A DNA stretch of 39,585 nt. Source: Pseudomonadota bacterium. GTDB taxonomy: Bacteria; Pseudomonadota; Alphaproteobacteria; Rhizobiales; Devosiaceae. The notes under the pieces are model-generated. The model did no database searches. It worked only from the letters and a program-made list of their open reading frames with translations, and was not told the DNA's origin. The stretch spans positions 1 to 39,585 of the forward strand of contig JAEYXQ010000168.1 of NCBI GenBank assembly GCA_023431205.1. Direction: 5' to 3'. Of this stretch, positions 24,173-32,203 are shown piece by piece (position 1 is the stretch's first letter; each line of letters starts with the position of its first letter). The position numbers and the translations under genes are program-made.

Positions 24173-24868
24173 ATGACCGTTCCGCTGCTGCTGATTCCCG
24201 GCCTCAACTGCACCGAGCGTGCCTTCGTGCCGGTGCTGGGCGCGCTGTGGCCGCTTGCATCGGTGACGGTGGTAAATCACCGGCGTGGCGACAGCATGGC
24301 GGCGATTGCCGGCGCCATCCTCGCCGAGGCGCCACCGCGCTTCGCCCTGCTCGGCTTTTCCATGGGCGGCTACATCGCCTTCGAGATGCTGCGGCAGGCG
24401 CCGGAGCGGATCGAAAGGCTGTGCTGCCTTGCCACCATGGCCCGTCCAGACACCGCCGAGCAGGCGGAGAACCGCAGGCGGATGATTGCGCTCGCCGAAC
24501 AGGGGCGGTTCGACCAGGTGATCGGCGCCAATTTTCCCAACACGGTCCACCCCGACAACGTCGGCAGCCTCGAACTGCGGGAGATGCACGCCACCATGGC
24601 GCGCGAAACCGGCGCCGGGACGTATGTGGCGCAGCAGCGGGCCATTCTCGCCCGTCCCGACTCGCGGCCGGACCTTGCCGGAATCCGGGTGCCGACCAGT
24701 GTCGTGGTGGGCGAGGCGGACATGGTCACGGGTGTGGATGGGGCCATGGAGATCGCCGACGGCGTGCCCGGCGCCGAGCTCACCCTTGTCCCCGGCGCAG
24801 GGCACATGGTTCCGCTGGAACAGCCCGAGGCAGTCGGCGAGGCGCTCACCAGATGGCTGCGGCGCTGA
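24173..24868 (+). CDS. Alpha/beta hydrolase
   Basis: This 231-residue soluble hydrolase has the oxyanion region LLLIPGLNCTERAF, the nucleophile elbow GFSMGG with S63, the acid D183 in VVGEADMVT and the base H211 in PGAGHMVPLEQP, so the triad is complete. The cap region is short. The substrate is unknown; esters or amides are typical for the superfamily. It is transcribed divergently from rimP, separated by 127 bases. Confidence 0.88.
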   Translation: MTVPLLLIPGLNCTERAFVPVLGALWPLASVTVVNHRRGDSMAAIAGAILAEAPPRFALLGFSMGGYIAFEMLRQAPERIERLCCLATMARPDTAEQAENRRRMIALAEQGRFDQVIGANFPNTVHPDNVGSLELREMHATMARETGAGTYVAQQRAILARPDSRPDLAGIRVPTSVVVGEADMVTGVDGAMEIADGVPGAELTLVPGAGHMVPLEQPEAVGEALTRWLRR

Positions 24869-25056
24869 GCCGGGCACCGGAAGGGAACCCGGTGGCCCCG
24901 GAGAAACCTGGTAGCACCCGAACTACTTGATTTCTCGAATAAAACCCTCGGCGGTCGGGGCTGGATTACAAGGGCAGGAAAGTCGGAAATGCGGTCTTGA
25001 GGGCTGCCCCCGCGGCACGCATTTGCCTTGGTGTTCAAACCGAAAGGAAAACCGAA

Positions 25057-25332
25057 ATGGTCAAGAACACCGTGATCGCGCTTGTTGCCGCCGTTGCTGT
25101 TGCCGGCGCCGCCGCCCCCGCCATGGCTGAGACTGAAGGCCTGTTCACCGGCTCGCCCGAGTTCCAGCAGTTCGAGCAGGACTCGGTCGTCACGCGCCTG
25201 CAGCAGCAGGGTGTGAACGCCACGGCAGTGGAGGAATGGAGCGGCCTGATCCGCGCCTACGTCACCCAGGCCGACGGCACCCAGACGATGCAGCTCTTCG
25301 CGCCCGGTTCGCTGCAGCCGGTCGAACTCTAG
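25057..25332 (+). CDS. Small secreted protein, unknown function
   Basis: This 91-residue protein has a clear Sec signal peptide (MVKNTVIALVAAVAVAGAAA, cleavage after AMA at residue 24) and a mature part of about 67 residues with TRLQQQGVNATAVEEWSGLI and VTQADGTQTMQLF. AAGGA at 25044-25048 lies eight bases before the ATG. The mature part has no cysteines and no domain I can name. A periplasmic location is inferred. The 188 bases upstream (24869-25056) hold no other gene and no convincing promoter. It converges on the HxlR gene. Confidence 0.75.
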   Translation: MVKNTVIALVAAVAVAGAAAPAMAETEGLFTGSPEFQQFEQDSVVTRLQQQGVNATAVEEWSGLIRAYVTQADGTQTMQLFAPGSLQPVEL

Positions 25333-25377
25333 GCTTCAACCCTGGCGCCGGCGGTTCACCCGGCGGCGCCCGTAGCC

Positions 25378-25755
25378 TCAGTTGTGGGTGGACCGGATCT
25401 CCGGCTCGCCACCCGAGGCATCAAAGCGCTCCCGTGCGGCTTCCATCTGCGTCCGCCGGCGCCGGAAAAACTCGCGAAATCCATCGGAAAGCTCCAGCAG
25501 TTCCCGCCCAAGACTGGTGAGTTCGTATTCAACCCGTGGCGGGATGGTGGCGAACAGGGTTCGGACGACAAACCCGTTCCGCTCCAGGTCCCGGAGCGTG
25601 CTGGTGAGGGTCTTCTGGGAAATCCCCGTCTGGCGCCTGAGCGCATTGAACCGCTGCGGCTCCCCCCGCAGTTGGGCAACAACGGTTGTGGTCCATTTGC
25701 CCGGTCGCACTGCGAGAAGGTTGTCTTCCTCGAAGTGGTCGCTGAACATGGACAT
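25378..25755 (-). CDS. HxlR-family transcriptional regulator
   Basis: This 125-residue winged helix-turn-helix protein has the family core GKWTTTVVAQLRGEPQRFNALRRQTGISQKTLTSTLRDLERNGFVVR (about 19-65) and the wing PPRVEYELTSLGREL. The N-terminal CPxxR motif with the redox cysteine of many HxlR proteins is missing, and there is no cysteine in the protein, so sensing is unlikely to be thiol-based. The target is unknown. An inverted repeat (25761-25784) directly ahead of the start codon could be an autoregulatory site. Confidence 0.88.
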   Translation of the reverse strand: MSMFSDHFEEDNLLAVRPGKWTTTVVAQLRGEPQRFNALRRQTGISQKTLTSTLRDLERNGFVVRTLFATIPPRVEYELTSLGRELLELSDGFREFFRRRRTQMEAARERFDASGGEPEIRSTHN

Positions 25756-25760
25756 GAGAA

Positions 25761-25784
25761 ACCTCGACGCTTCAGGTTCGAGGT
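25761..25784. repeat. Inverted repeat upstream of the HxlR gene
   Basis: ACCTCGA (25761-25767) and TCGAGGT (25778-25784) form a perfect 7-bp inverted repeat with a ten-base spacer, five bases upstream of the HxlR start codon. It could be an operator; no independent evidence. Confidence 0.4.
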
Positions 25785-25839
25785 CCTCAGATAGGGCGCC
25801 TCAGGTCGAGTTCCAGACGCGGCCCGGAATAAATCCAGA

Positions 25840-26547
25840 TCACATTCTGCGCGAGAAGCTGAAGTAGAAGCTGGTCATGCGCCCTTCGCGGCGGGCCTTC
25901 TGCTCGTAGCGGGTGGGCTGCCAACCGGGATAGGGCTCGTGCCAGCTGCCCGGCCGCTGGGGCAGGAATTCGAAGTCGGCGGAGCGCACGATGTGCGCCA
26001 ACGTCCAGTCGGCATAGTCCTCGATATCGGTGGCGAAATAGAAGGTTCCCCCGGGCCGGATCACCCGCCCAAGCTCGGTCAAGGTGGTGGGCGACACGAA
26101 GCGGCGCTTGTGGTGCCGCGTCTTCGGCCACGGGTCGGGATAGAGCAGGTATACCGCGTCGAGGCACGCCTCCGGCAGGGAAACAAGCAGCTTCAGCGCG
26201 TCGTCCGTGAACAGGCGCACATTTCCCAGATCCTTCTCGGCTATCGCCTGCACCATCTTGCCGATGCCGCCGGTGAAAACCTCGCAGCCGATGAAGCCTG
26301 TGTGCGGCTCCTCCCCTGCCTTGCGGGCCAGGTGCTCGCCGCCGCCATAGCCGATCTCGACGACGATGCGCTCGGCATCAGGGAAGAGGCTGCGTGGGTC
26401 GAGCGGCCCTTCCAACTTGATTTCCAGCTCCGGCAGAGCTGCGTCCACCACGGCCTTTTGACCCCCATGCAGCTTCTTGCCGGAACGGCGGCCGAAGAAA
26501 GCGCGCGGTTCGCCGGAGCGGGTCAGGGGAAGCTGGTGGTCGGTCAT
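25840..26547 (-). CDS. trmB: tRNA (guanine-N7-)-methyltransferase
   Basis: This 235-residue enzyme makes m7G46 in the tRNA variable loop. The SAM site VEIGYGGGEH is at 63-72, the catalytic PDPWPKTRHHKRR at 137-149, and the substrate-recognition TRYEQKARREG at 212-222. The start is taken as ATG 26547 (MTDHQLPLTRSGEPRAFFGR); an in-frame ATG at 26568 would lie in the metK terminator. It follows metK, a SAM-producing gene, as in many Hyphomicrobiales, but the terminator in the gap suggests reduced or separate transcription. Confidence 0.95.
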   Translation of the reverse strand: MTDHQLPLTRSGEPRAFFGRRSGKKLHGGQKAVVDAALPELEIKLEGPLDPRSLFPDAERIVVEIGYGGGEHLARKAGEEPHTGFIGCEVFTGGIGKMVQAIAEKDLGNVRLFTDDALKLLVSLPEACLDAVYLLYPDPWPKTRHHKRRFVSPTTLTELGRVIRPGGTFYFATDIEDYADWTLAHIVRSADFEFLPQRPGSWHEPYPGWQPTRYEQKARREGRMTSFYFSFSRRM

Positions 26548-26561
26548 CTCGGGTCTCGCCG

Positions 26562-26595
26562 AAAACAAAGCGGCGCCACCCGAAGGCAGCGCCGC
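26562..26595 (-). terminator. Rho-independent terminator after metK
   Basis: On the minus strand GCGGCGCUGCC, a UUCG tetraloop and GGUGGCGCCGC (26570-26595) form an 11-bp stem, followed by UUUGUUUU (26562-26569). It lies between metK and trmB. Confidence 0.85.
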
Positions 26596-26621
26596 CGCAT
26601 ATCATGGTGGGTTGCGGGTGA

Positions 26622-27878
26622 CTACCGCACCGCTTCCTTGAGCGCCTTGACCAGATCGGTCTTCTCCCAGGAGAAGCTGCCGTCGCGGCCGGCTTTGCGG
26701 CCAAAATGCCCGTAGGCAGCGGTCTTGGCGTAGATGGGCTTGTTGAGGTCGAGATGGGTGCGGATGCCGCGCGGCGTCAGGTCCATCACCTTGGCCAGCG
26801 CCTCCTCGAGCCTGGCTTCGTCAACCTTGCCGGTGCCGTGCAGGTCGACATAGATCGACAGCGGCTTGGCGACGCCGATGGCGTAGCTGAGCTGGATGGT
26901 GGCTCGCTCGGCGAGGCCCGCAGCGACGACGTTCTTGGCAAGGTACCGCGCCGCATAGGCGGCCGAGCGGTCCACCTTGGTGGGGTCCTTGCCCGAGAAG
27001 GCGCCGCCGCCATGGGGCGCCGCCCCGCCATAGGTGTCGACGATGATCTTGCGCCCGGTGAGGCCCGCATCCCCGTCGGGGCCGCCGACCACGAATTTGC
27101 CGGTCGGATTGACGTGCCAGACGGTCTGGTCGTCGATCCAGCCTTCCGGCAGTGCCTCGCGAACATAGGGTTCGACGATCTCGCGCACGTCCGACGAGGT
27201 CAGGTTCTCGTCCAGGTGCTGCGTGGAGAGGACGATCTGGGTCACCCCCACCGGCTGGCCGTTCTCGTAGCGCACGGTGACCTGCGACTTGGCGTCCGGC
27301 CCGAGCTTGCCGGCCGGGCCATGGTTGGCCTTGCGCGCCGTGGTCAGCGTCTGGAGGATCTTGTGGGCGTAGTAGATCGGGGCGGGCAGCAGTTCCGGCG
27401 TCTCGCGGCTGGCATAGCCGAACATGATCCCCTGGTCGCCGGCTCCGACATCCTTGTTGCCGGCTTCATCGACGCCCTGGGCGATATCGGCAGACTGCCC
27501 GTGCAGCAGCACGTCGATCCTGCAGGTCTTCCAGTGAAAACCGGACTGCTCGTAGCCGATGTCGCGGATGGCCTTGCGGGCGGCGGACTTGAACTTGGCC
27601 GGGTTCACCACCGGGTGGCCGGCAGCGTCGTGCAGCACGATCCCGTCCTTGCCCTTCTTCAGCAAGGTCTCGGGGACCCGCACTTCACCGGCAATGATCA
27701 CCCGGTTGGTGGTGGCGAGGGTCTCGCAGGCGATGCGCACCTGCGCCGGATCCATGCCGGCCTTCCTGGCCTCCTTGAACACCAGGTCGACGATCTCGTC
27801 GCTGATGCGATCACAAACCTTGTCGGGATGGCCCTCGGACACCGACTCCGAGGTGAACAGATAGGACGAACGGGCCAA
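26622..27878 (-). CDS. metK: S-adenosylmethionine synthetase
   Basis: This 418-residue enzyme makes SAM from ATP and methionine. Motifs: FTSESVSEGHPDKVCDRISD with H17 and D19, the methionine-loop hexapeptide GAGDQG at 145-150, and the P-loop-like GGGAFSGKDPTKVDRSAAYA. It is slightly longer than E. coli MetK (384), as is usual in alphaproteobacteria. The start is taken as TTG 27878, which gives the canonical LARSSYLFTSES start and has GGAG seven bases upstream; the ATG at 27923 would add fifteen non-conserved residues. A 30-bp palindrome lies about 85 bases upstream. No SAM riboswitch of a type I know was recognised in the leader. Confidence 0.95.
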   Translation of the reverse strand: MARSSYLFTSESVSEGHPDKVCDRISDEIVDLVFKEARKAGMDPAQVRIACETLATTNRVIIAGEVRVPETLLKKGKDGIVLHDAAGHPVVNPAKFKSAARKAIRDIGYEQSGFHWKTCRIDVLLHGQSADIAQGVDEAGNKDVGAGDQGIMFGYASRETPELLPAPIYYAHKILQTLTTARKANHGPAGKLGPDAKSQVTVRYENGQPVGVTQIVLSTQHLDENLTSSDVREIVEPYVREALPEGWIDDQTVWHVNPTGKFVVGGPDGDAGLTGRKIIVDTYGGAAPHGGGAFSGKDPTKVDRSAAYAARYLAKNVVAAGLAERATIQLSYAIGVAKPLSIYVDLHGTGKVDEARLEEALAKVMDLTPRGIRTHLDLNKPIYAKTAAYGHFGRKAGRDGSFSWEKTDLVKALKEAVR

Positions 27879-27935
27879 GCCAAATCTCCGAACGAGAGTG
27901 GGAACCGCCTCCGAATGGGGCAATTGCCATGGTTT

Positions 27936-27961
27936 TTGACACTGCGCACCCAGTGGGTCAA
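27936..27961. repeat. Inverted repeat in the metK upstream region
   Basis: On the minus strand TTGAC-C-CACTG, spacer GGTGCG, CAGTG-TCAA forms an imperfect dyad. It includes a possible -35 (CTTGACC, matching the common alphaproteobacterial CTTGAC), but the -10 about 17 bases downstream is poor (TCAAAA). Confidence 0.35.
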
Positions 27962-27991
27962 GCGGGATATAAAGAAATCTTGATATCCCGC
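27962..27991. promoter_or_regulatory. 30-bp near-perfect palindrome upstream of metK (putative operator)
   Basis: GCGGGATAT (27962-27970) and ATATCCCGC (27983-27991) are perfect arms. The interior continues the symmetry as AAGA (27972-27975) and TCTT (27978-27981), leaving one mismatched pair (27971/27982) and the central AA (27976-27977). The core GATATnAAGAnnTCTTnATATC looks like a dimeric repressor site. Its position ahead of a SAM synthetase suggests control by methionine/SAM status, for example by an ArsR-family SahR-like protein or an XRE regulator; which one is inference. Confidence 0.65.
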
Positions 27992-28022
27992 GAGCCGCGG
28001 AAGCGGATGGTTTTGCCCTCTC

Positions 28023-29648
28023 TCAGCCTCGCTCGGACAGGCGCCGCGTGCGACCAGTGCGGTGCGCGAAGACCGAGGCAACGAAGCCGACAAGCAGAAC
28101 GCCGGCCAGCGGCCAGTACCGCCAGGTGGCAAACGGCGTCGGCGCGACCCGTTCATGCGGACGGGCATCGAGTGCTGCCATCTGCCCCGGTGCCAGTGCC
28201 GCGGTGATGCGGCCCAGCGGGTCGGTGACGAAGGTGTGGCCGGAATTGGCTGCCCGCACCAGGCTCATGCCCTCCTCCACGGCACGCACGCGGGCATGAT
28301 GGGCGTGTTGCGCCGGCCCGATCGAGCCGTCGAACCAGGCGTCGTTGGTGATGTTGAGGAGGTACTGCGCATCCGCGGTGCCGCCCAGATCGCCGGAGAA
28401 CAGGATTTCGTAGCAGATCAGCGCCAGGAGGGACGGGGAGCCGGGCAGTTGCAGCAGGCGCCGCCGCGGGTCCCCATGCGCCCAGCCTTCGGCACCGGGG
28501 ACGAACTGCTTGATGCCGAGCCGGGCGAAGAACTCGCCATAGGGCAGGAACTCCCCGAACGGGACCAGATGTGCCTTGTCGTAGGAGGCGATCACCTCGC
28601 CCTCGGTGTTGATGGCGAGCAGGGAATTATAGGGCGGCCCATCCGGAACAGTGCCGCCGGGCAGGTAGTCGATGCGCGGCGCGCCGGTGAGCAGGGTGCT
28701 CCCGTCCGGCAGCATGCGGGCAATGCGCGCAAGCGCATCGGGATAGCTCGACAGGTAGAAGGGCAAGCTCGATTCCGGCCAGACCAGGATGTCGATGTCC
28801 GCAAGGCCAGCGTCCTCCGGGCCCATCTGCATCTCGGACAGCATCACCAGGCGGTCGATCAGCGCCACGGGATCGGCGCTCCCCCAGTCGGCATGCTCGT
28901 AGACCAGCGGCTGCACCAGGCGCAGCGCCACGTCCTGCCGCTCGGTCGCAGTGGTCGCGGTCAGCCTGTTGCTGCCATAGCCGAGTTGCGCCACCAGCAC
29001 CAGCACGGCCAGGAAGAAGGGCAGCATGCGCTGCGTGAGGCTGCGGCCGTCTGCCGGCCAGATCAGCGCCGGGGTCATCGCCAGCAGCAATGCGATGAAC
29101 GTCAGCCCGTAGATGCCGAAAAGGGCCACGGCCTGCATCATCTCGTCATTGGGGGTGAGCGCATATCCCACAAGGTCGAAAGGAAAGCCGGTCAGCACAT
29201 GGCCGCGGGCCCATTCGGCGGCCGTGACGGCGATGACGAGCGTGACGATGCGCCAGGCGCCATGGCTCCACAGCAGGTGGGCGAGGGCGCTTCCGAGACC
29301 CCAGAAAACCGCGATCATGCCGGCGAGCGCCAGAATGGCGAAGGGCATGACTGCCAGCATCACACCGCCATCGACGAAGAACGCGGCGCCGAGCCAGTGG
29401 AACGCGACGGTGAAATAGCCCCAGCCGAACGCGAAGCCGATGGTGAAGGCTGGTCCAAAGAGCCGTCGCCAGCCGCGGCCCCGCTCGGCCCCATCGAGTG
29501 CCCAGACCCACAGCGGAAAACTGACGAACAGCGCCGGAAACAGGAACAGCGGCGGTACCGACAACCCGGCAACCGCACCGGCCACCAGCATCAGCAGGAA
29601 CCGCCGCCAGCCATGGCTCAGCATGGCTGTCTCGGCCAGCCATGTCAT
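28023..29648 (-). CDS. lnt: Apolipoprotein N-acyltransferase
   Basis: This 541-residue inner-membrane enzyme adds the third acyl chain to lipoproteins. About six membrane segments fill residues 10-225, one more lies at the C-terminus (about 505-525), and a periplasmic nitrilase domain sits between. The triad is visible: E292 in VWPESSLPF, K358 in YDKAHLVPFGEFLPY and C412 in ALICYEILF. The start at ATG 29648 has AGGAA seven bases upstream; the codons at 29675 and 29624 are less likely. metK lies 144 bases downstream, with a putative operator in the gap. It is divergent from tsaB. Confidence 0.95.
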   Translation of the reverse strand: MTWLAETAMLSHGWRRFLLMLVAGAVAGLSVPPLFLFPALFVSFPLWVWALDGAERGRGWRRLFGPAFTIGFAFGWGYFTVAFHWLGAAFFVDGGVMLAVMPFAILALAGMIAVFWGLGSALAHLLWSHGAWRIVTLVIAVTAAEWARGHVLTGFPFDLVGYALTPNDEMMQAVALFGIYGLTFIALLLAMTPALIWPADGRSLTQRMLPFFLAVLVLVAQLGYGSNRLTATTATERQDVALRLVQPLVYEHADWGSADPVALIDRLVMLSEMQMGPEDAGLADIDILVWPESSLPFYLSSYPDALARIARMLPDGSTLLTGAPRIDYLPGGTVPDGPPYNSLLAINTEGEVIASYDKAHLVPFGEFLPYGEFFARLGIKQFVPGAEGWAHGDPRRRLLQLPGSPSLLALICYEILFSGDLGGTADAQYLLNITNDAWFDGSIGPAQHAHHARVRAVEEGMSLVRAANSGHTFVTDPLGRITAALAPGQMAALDARPHERVAPTPFATWRYWPLAGVLLVGFVASVFAHRTGRTRRLSERG

Positions 29649-29763
29649 CGGCGGGTTCCTCGCGAATCGGGTCACATCGGGGCAAGGTCACCCCGGCACT
29701 GGCGGGCGTCAAGGCGTGGTCATGCCGGTGGACTTGCGCCCGCAGCAAGGATACGAGCGAAAC

Positions 29764-30375
29764 ATGAGCCCCGTGTCCATCACCCTTGCCATCGACACTG
29801 CAGCGCCGCGCCTGCAACTGGGCCTGGTGCAGGCGGACGGCCGGGCGGACTGGGTGGTCGAGGACATTGCCACCGGCCATGCCGAGCGGTTGTTCGGGTG
29901 TCTCGAAACGCTGCTGGCGCGCAACGGCCTGACCTATGCCGACCTGGGGCGGGTGGCCTCCACCACCGGACCGGGTTCGTTCACCGGGCTGCGGATCGGC
30001 CTGTCGGCTGCGCGCGGGCTGGGGCTGGCGCGCGGCATCCCGGTGCTCGGAGTGCCGAGCCTGCTGGCCTTATCGCTGACGGTCGAGGGACCCTGCACGG
30101 TGCTGCTCGATGCGCGCCGCAGCGAAGCCTATCTGCAAGCCTTCGCAGGCCCCGGCGTTCCTACGGGGCCGGCCCGATTGTTGCCGCTGGAGGAAGCGGA
30201 GGCGACGGTGCCCGCCGACGGCGTGGTGCTTCGCTCGCCCTTTGTCGACATCGTCGCAGTGGCCCGCTTTGCCGCCGCTGCCGAGCCATCCGCTTTCCCA
30301 CCGGAAGCGGCCTATGTTCGCGATGCCGACGCCAAGCCGCAGTCGGCGGCCCGGTTGTTGCGGCAGACGCCATGA
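29764..30375 (+). CDS. tsaB: TsaB, tRNA threonylcarbamoyladenosine (t6A) biosynthesis protein
   Basis: This 203-residue ASKHA-fold protein is the scaffold partner of TsaD and TsaE in making t6A37 on ANN-decoding tRNAs. It starts ITLAIDTAAPRLQLGLV and carries the family signature STTGPGSFTGLRIGLSAARG at about 67-86. It overlaps rimI as ATGA (30372-30375), the usual order in alphaproteobacteria. Confidence 0.94.
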   Translation: MSPVSITLAIDTAAPRLQLGLVQADGRADWVVEDIATGHAERLFGCLETLLARNGLTYADLGRVASTTGPGSFTGLRIGLSAARGLGLARGIPVLGVPSLLALSLTVEGPCTVLLDARRSEAYLQAFAGPGVPTGPARLLPLEEAEATVPADGVVLRSPFVDIVAVARFAAAAEPSAFPPEAAYVRDADAKPQSAARLLRQTP

Positions 30376-30851
30376 TGAAGCTGTGGATGGCCCCCGCCGG
30401 CCTGCATGTGGAGCCCGCCGAAGCCGCGGACGCTCCTGAACTGGCGCGCATCCATGCCACCGGGTTCTACCGCGGCTGGCCGGAGTCGGATTTCGACGCC
30501 TTCCTCGAGGACCAGGCGGCGCGGATCTACGTGGCCTGTGACGCCCGGCGCCGCATCGCAGGGTTCATCCTGGTCCGGGTCGCCGGCGACGAGGCCGAAC
30601 TGCTGACCATCGCGGTGGACCCGCGCTGGCGCGGCAAAGGCGTGGGATTGGCATTGCTGCGCGCCGCGCTCGAGGACCTGCGCTATACGGCCGCGCAACG
30701 GATGTTCCTGGAAGTGGACGAGCAGAACACGCCGGCGCGGAAGCTCTATGCCCGCGAGGGATTTACCGCCGTCGGCAGCCGCAAGGGCTACTATCCCCGA
30801 CCCGATGGCACGGCGGCCACCGCGCTTGTCTTGTCCCGCGATCTTGGGTAA
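30372..30851 (+). CDS. rimI: Ribosomal protein S18-alanine N-acetyltransferase-like GNAT protein
   Basis: This 159-residue GNAT acetyltransferase has the acetyl-CoA pyrophosphate loop RWRGKGVG at 85-92, the LLTIAVDP strand before it, and FLEVDEQNTPARKLYAREGF (about 112-131), the RimI hallmark. Placement between tsaB and fur supports RimI. ATG 30372 or 30375 could be the start. Confidence 0.9.
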   Translation: MMKLWMAPAGLHVEPAEAADAPELARIHATGFYRGWPESDFDAFLEDQAARIYVACDARRRIAGFILVRVAGDEAELLTIAVDPRWRGKGVGLALLRAALEDLRYTAAQRMFLEVDEQNTPARKLYAREGFTAVGSRKGYYPRPDGTAATALVLSRDLG

Positions 30852-30887
30852 CCCCAAGGCCTAGCCGGACCGCAGCGGAGCTGGGAC

Positions 30888-31316
30888 GTGACAGAGCCGA
30901 CCCTCGAGGAATCCTGCATTGCCCGGGGCATGCGGATGACCGATCAGCGCCGCGTCATCGCGCGCATCATCGAAGCAGCCACCGACCATCCGGACGTCGA
31001 GGAGCTCTACCGCCGGGCCTCCGAAGTCGACCCCCGTATCTCGCTGTCGACCGTCTACCGGACGGTGAACCTGTTCGAGGAAGCCGGACTTGTCACCAAG
31101 CACGACTTCAAGGACGGGCGCGCCCGCTTCGAGCCCATTCCCGAGGAGCACCACGATCACCTGATCGACATCCGCTCTGGCAGGGTGATCGAGTTCCGCA
31201 ACGAGGAAATCGAGGCGATCCAGGAGTTGATCGCCAAGCGCCTGGGATACCGGCTGATCGACCATCGGCTGGAGCTTTACGCGGTGCCGCTCGACAGCAA
31301 GGAGCCCGAGCGGTGA
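30888..31316 (+). CDS. fur: Fur-family metalloregulator (Fur/Mur type)
   Basis: This 142-residue repressor has the winged helix (about 15-85; TDQRRVIARIIEAATDHPDVEELY and ISLSTVYRTVNLFEEAGLV) and the dimerisation domain with EEHHDHLIDIRSGRVIEF. Metal ligands of the regulatory site are present (H88, H89, D90, H91). The C-terminal CxxC zinc motifs of enterobacterial Fur are absent; the only cysteine is C10. In Hyphomicrobiales the orthologue is usually Mur, which responds to manganese. The start is GTG 30888, with GGAG seven bases upstream. It is coupled to plsC by GTGA. Confidence 0.92.
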   Translation: MTEPTLEESCIARGMRMTDQRRVIARIIEAATDHPDVEELYRRASEVDPRISLSTVYRTVNLFEEAGLVTKHDFKDGRARFEPIPEEHHDHLIDIRSGRVIEFRNEEIEAIQELIAKRLGYRLIDHRLELYAVPLDSKEPER

Positions 31317-32122
31317 CCATCTTCCGCGCCCTGTTCTTCATTGTCGTGTTCGTGCCGTTCCTGATCGTTGCCATCCCGCTCCAGTGGCTGATCGTGAAGC
31401 TGAAGCTGCCGTTCTGGCAGGCAATCCCGCGCACCTTTCACAAGATCGGCTGCCTGTTCCTGGGCCTGCGGGTAACGGTGATCGGCCGCCCGGCCACCGG
31501 CCGCCCGACACTGCTGGTGTCGAACCACGTGTCTTGGACCGACATCGTCGCCGTCGGCGCGGTGGCGGACGTCACCTTCGTGGCCAAGCGCGAGGTCGGC
31601 GACTGGCCGTTTGTGGGCCTCGTGGCACGGCTGCAGCGGACCATCTTCGTCGATCGCACCCGCCGGCACGACGCCGGACGCACCAGCCGCGAGATGGGAG
31701 CCCACATGGCGGCCGGCAACGCCGTGCTGCTGTTTGCCGAGGGCCAGTCCGACATCGGCACCCACGTGCTGCCGTTTCGCAGCGCCCTGATCGGCGCGGC
31801 GCAGCATGCCATGATCGAAGCGGGCGCCGAGGACGTGCTGATCCAGCCGCTGACCATCGCCTATACTCGTCTGCAGGGGCTGCCGGTCAGCCGTAACGAG
31901 CGGTCGTTGATCGCCTGGATCAAGTCCAAATCGGTGCGGCAGAACATCCGCGATATCCTGTCCGGACCGGTCAAGGATGTCACCGTGGCCTTTGGCGTGC
32001 CGCGGCCGCTGGCGGAAAACGACAACCGCAAGCTGGTCAGCAAGGCGGCCGAGCAGGATGTCCGCGCCATGCTGGTGGCGCTGAACCGCGGCCAGACGCT
32101 GCCCGGATCGGTACAAGTTTAG
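31313..32122 (+). CDS. plsC: 1-acyl-sn-glycerol-3-phosphate acyltransferase
   Basis: This 269-residue membrane-associated acyltransferase should make phosphatidic acid. It has an N-terminal membrane anchor (about 5-30), the catalytic NHVSWTD motif (H72, D77) and a second motif FAEGQSDIG (141-149), where the common form is FPEGTRS. The sequence HVLPFRSALIGAAQHAM follows. The FAEG form also occurs in OlsA-type ornithine-lipid acyltransferases, so that activity cannot be excluded. The start is GTG 31313, overlapping the fur stop. Confidence 0.9.
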   Translation: MTIFRALFFIVVFVPFLIVAIPLQWLIVKLKLPFWQAIPRTFHKIGCLFLGLRVTVIGRPATGRPTLLVSNHVSWTDIVAVGAVADVTFVAKREVGDWPFVGLVARLQRTIFVDRTRRHDAGRTSREMGAHMAAGNAVLLFAEGQSDIGTHVLPFRSALIGAAQHAMIEAGAEDVLIQPLTIAYTRLQGLPVSRNERSLIAWIKSKSVRQNIRDILSGPVKDVTVAFGVPRPLAENDNRKLVSKAAEQDVRAMLVALNRGQTLPGSVQV

Positions 32123-32203
32123 CGGGTAAGCCTAACAAGGCTCGGCGCTTGGCCGCTAACCTTTCGTTAGCTATCGCAGGATCAGTGCCAGTGGAGAGCG
32201 GCC

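Noticed and set aside
27879..28022. SAM riboswitch upstream of metK
   Set aside because: I looked for known SAM-I, SAM-II and SAM/SAH-like conserved cores and saw none; the palindrome is better explained as a protein-binding site.
28062..30371. Plus-strand frame opposite lnt running into rimI
   Set aside because: Only the last part, from 30372, is a gene (rimI). The earlier part is antisense to lnt and partly overlaps tsaB in another frame.
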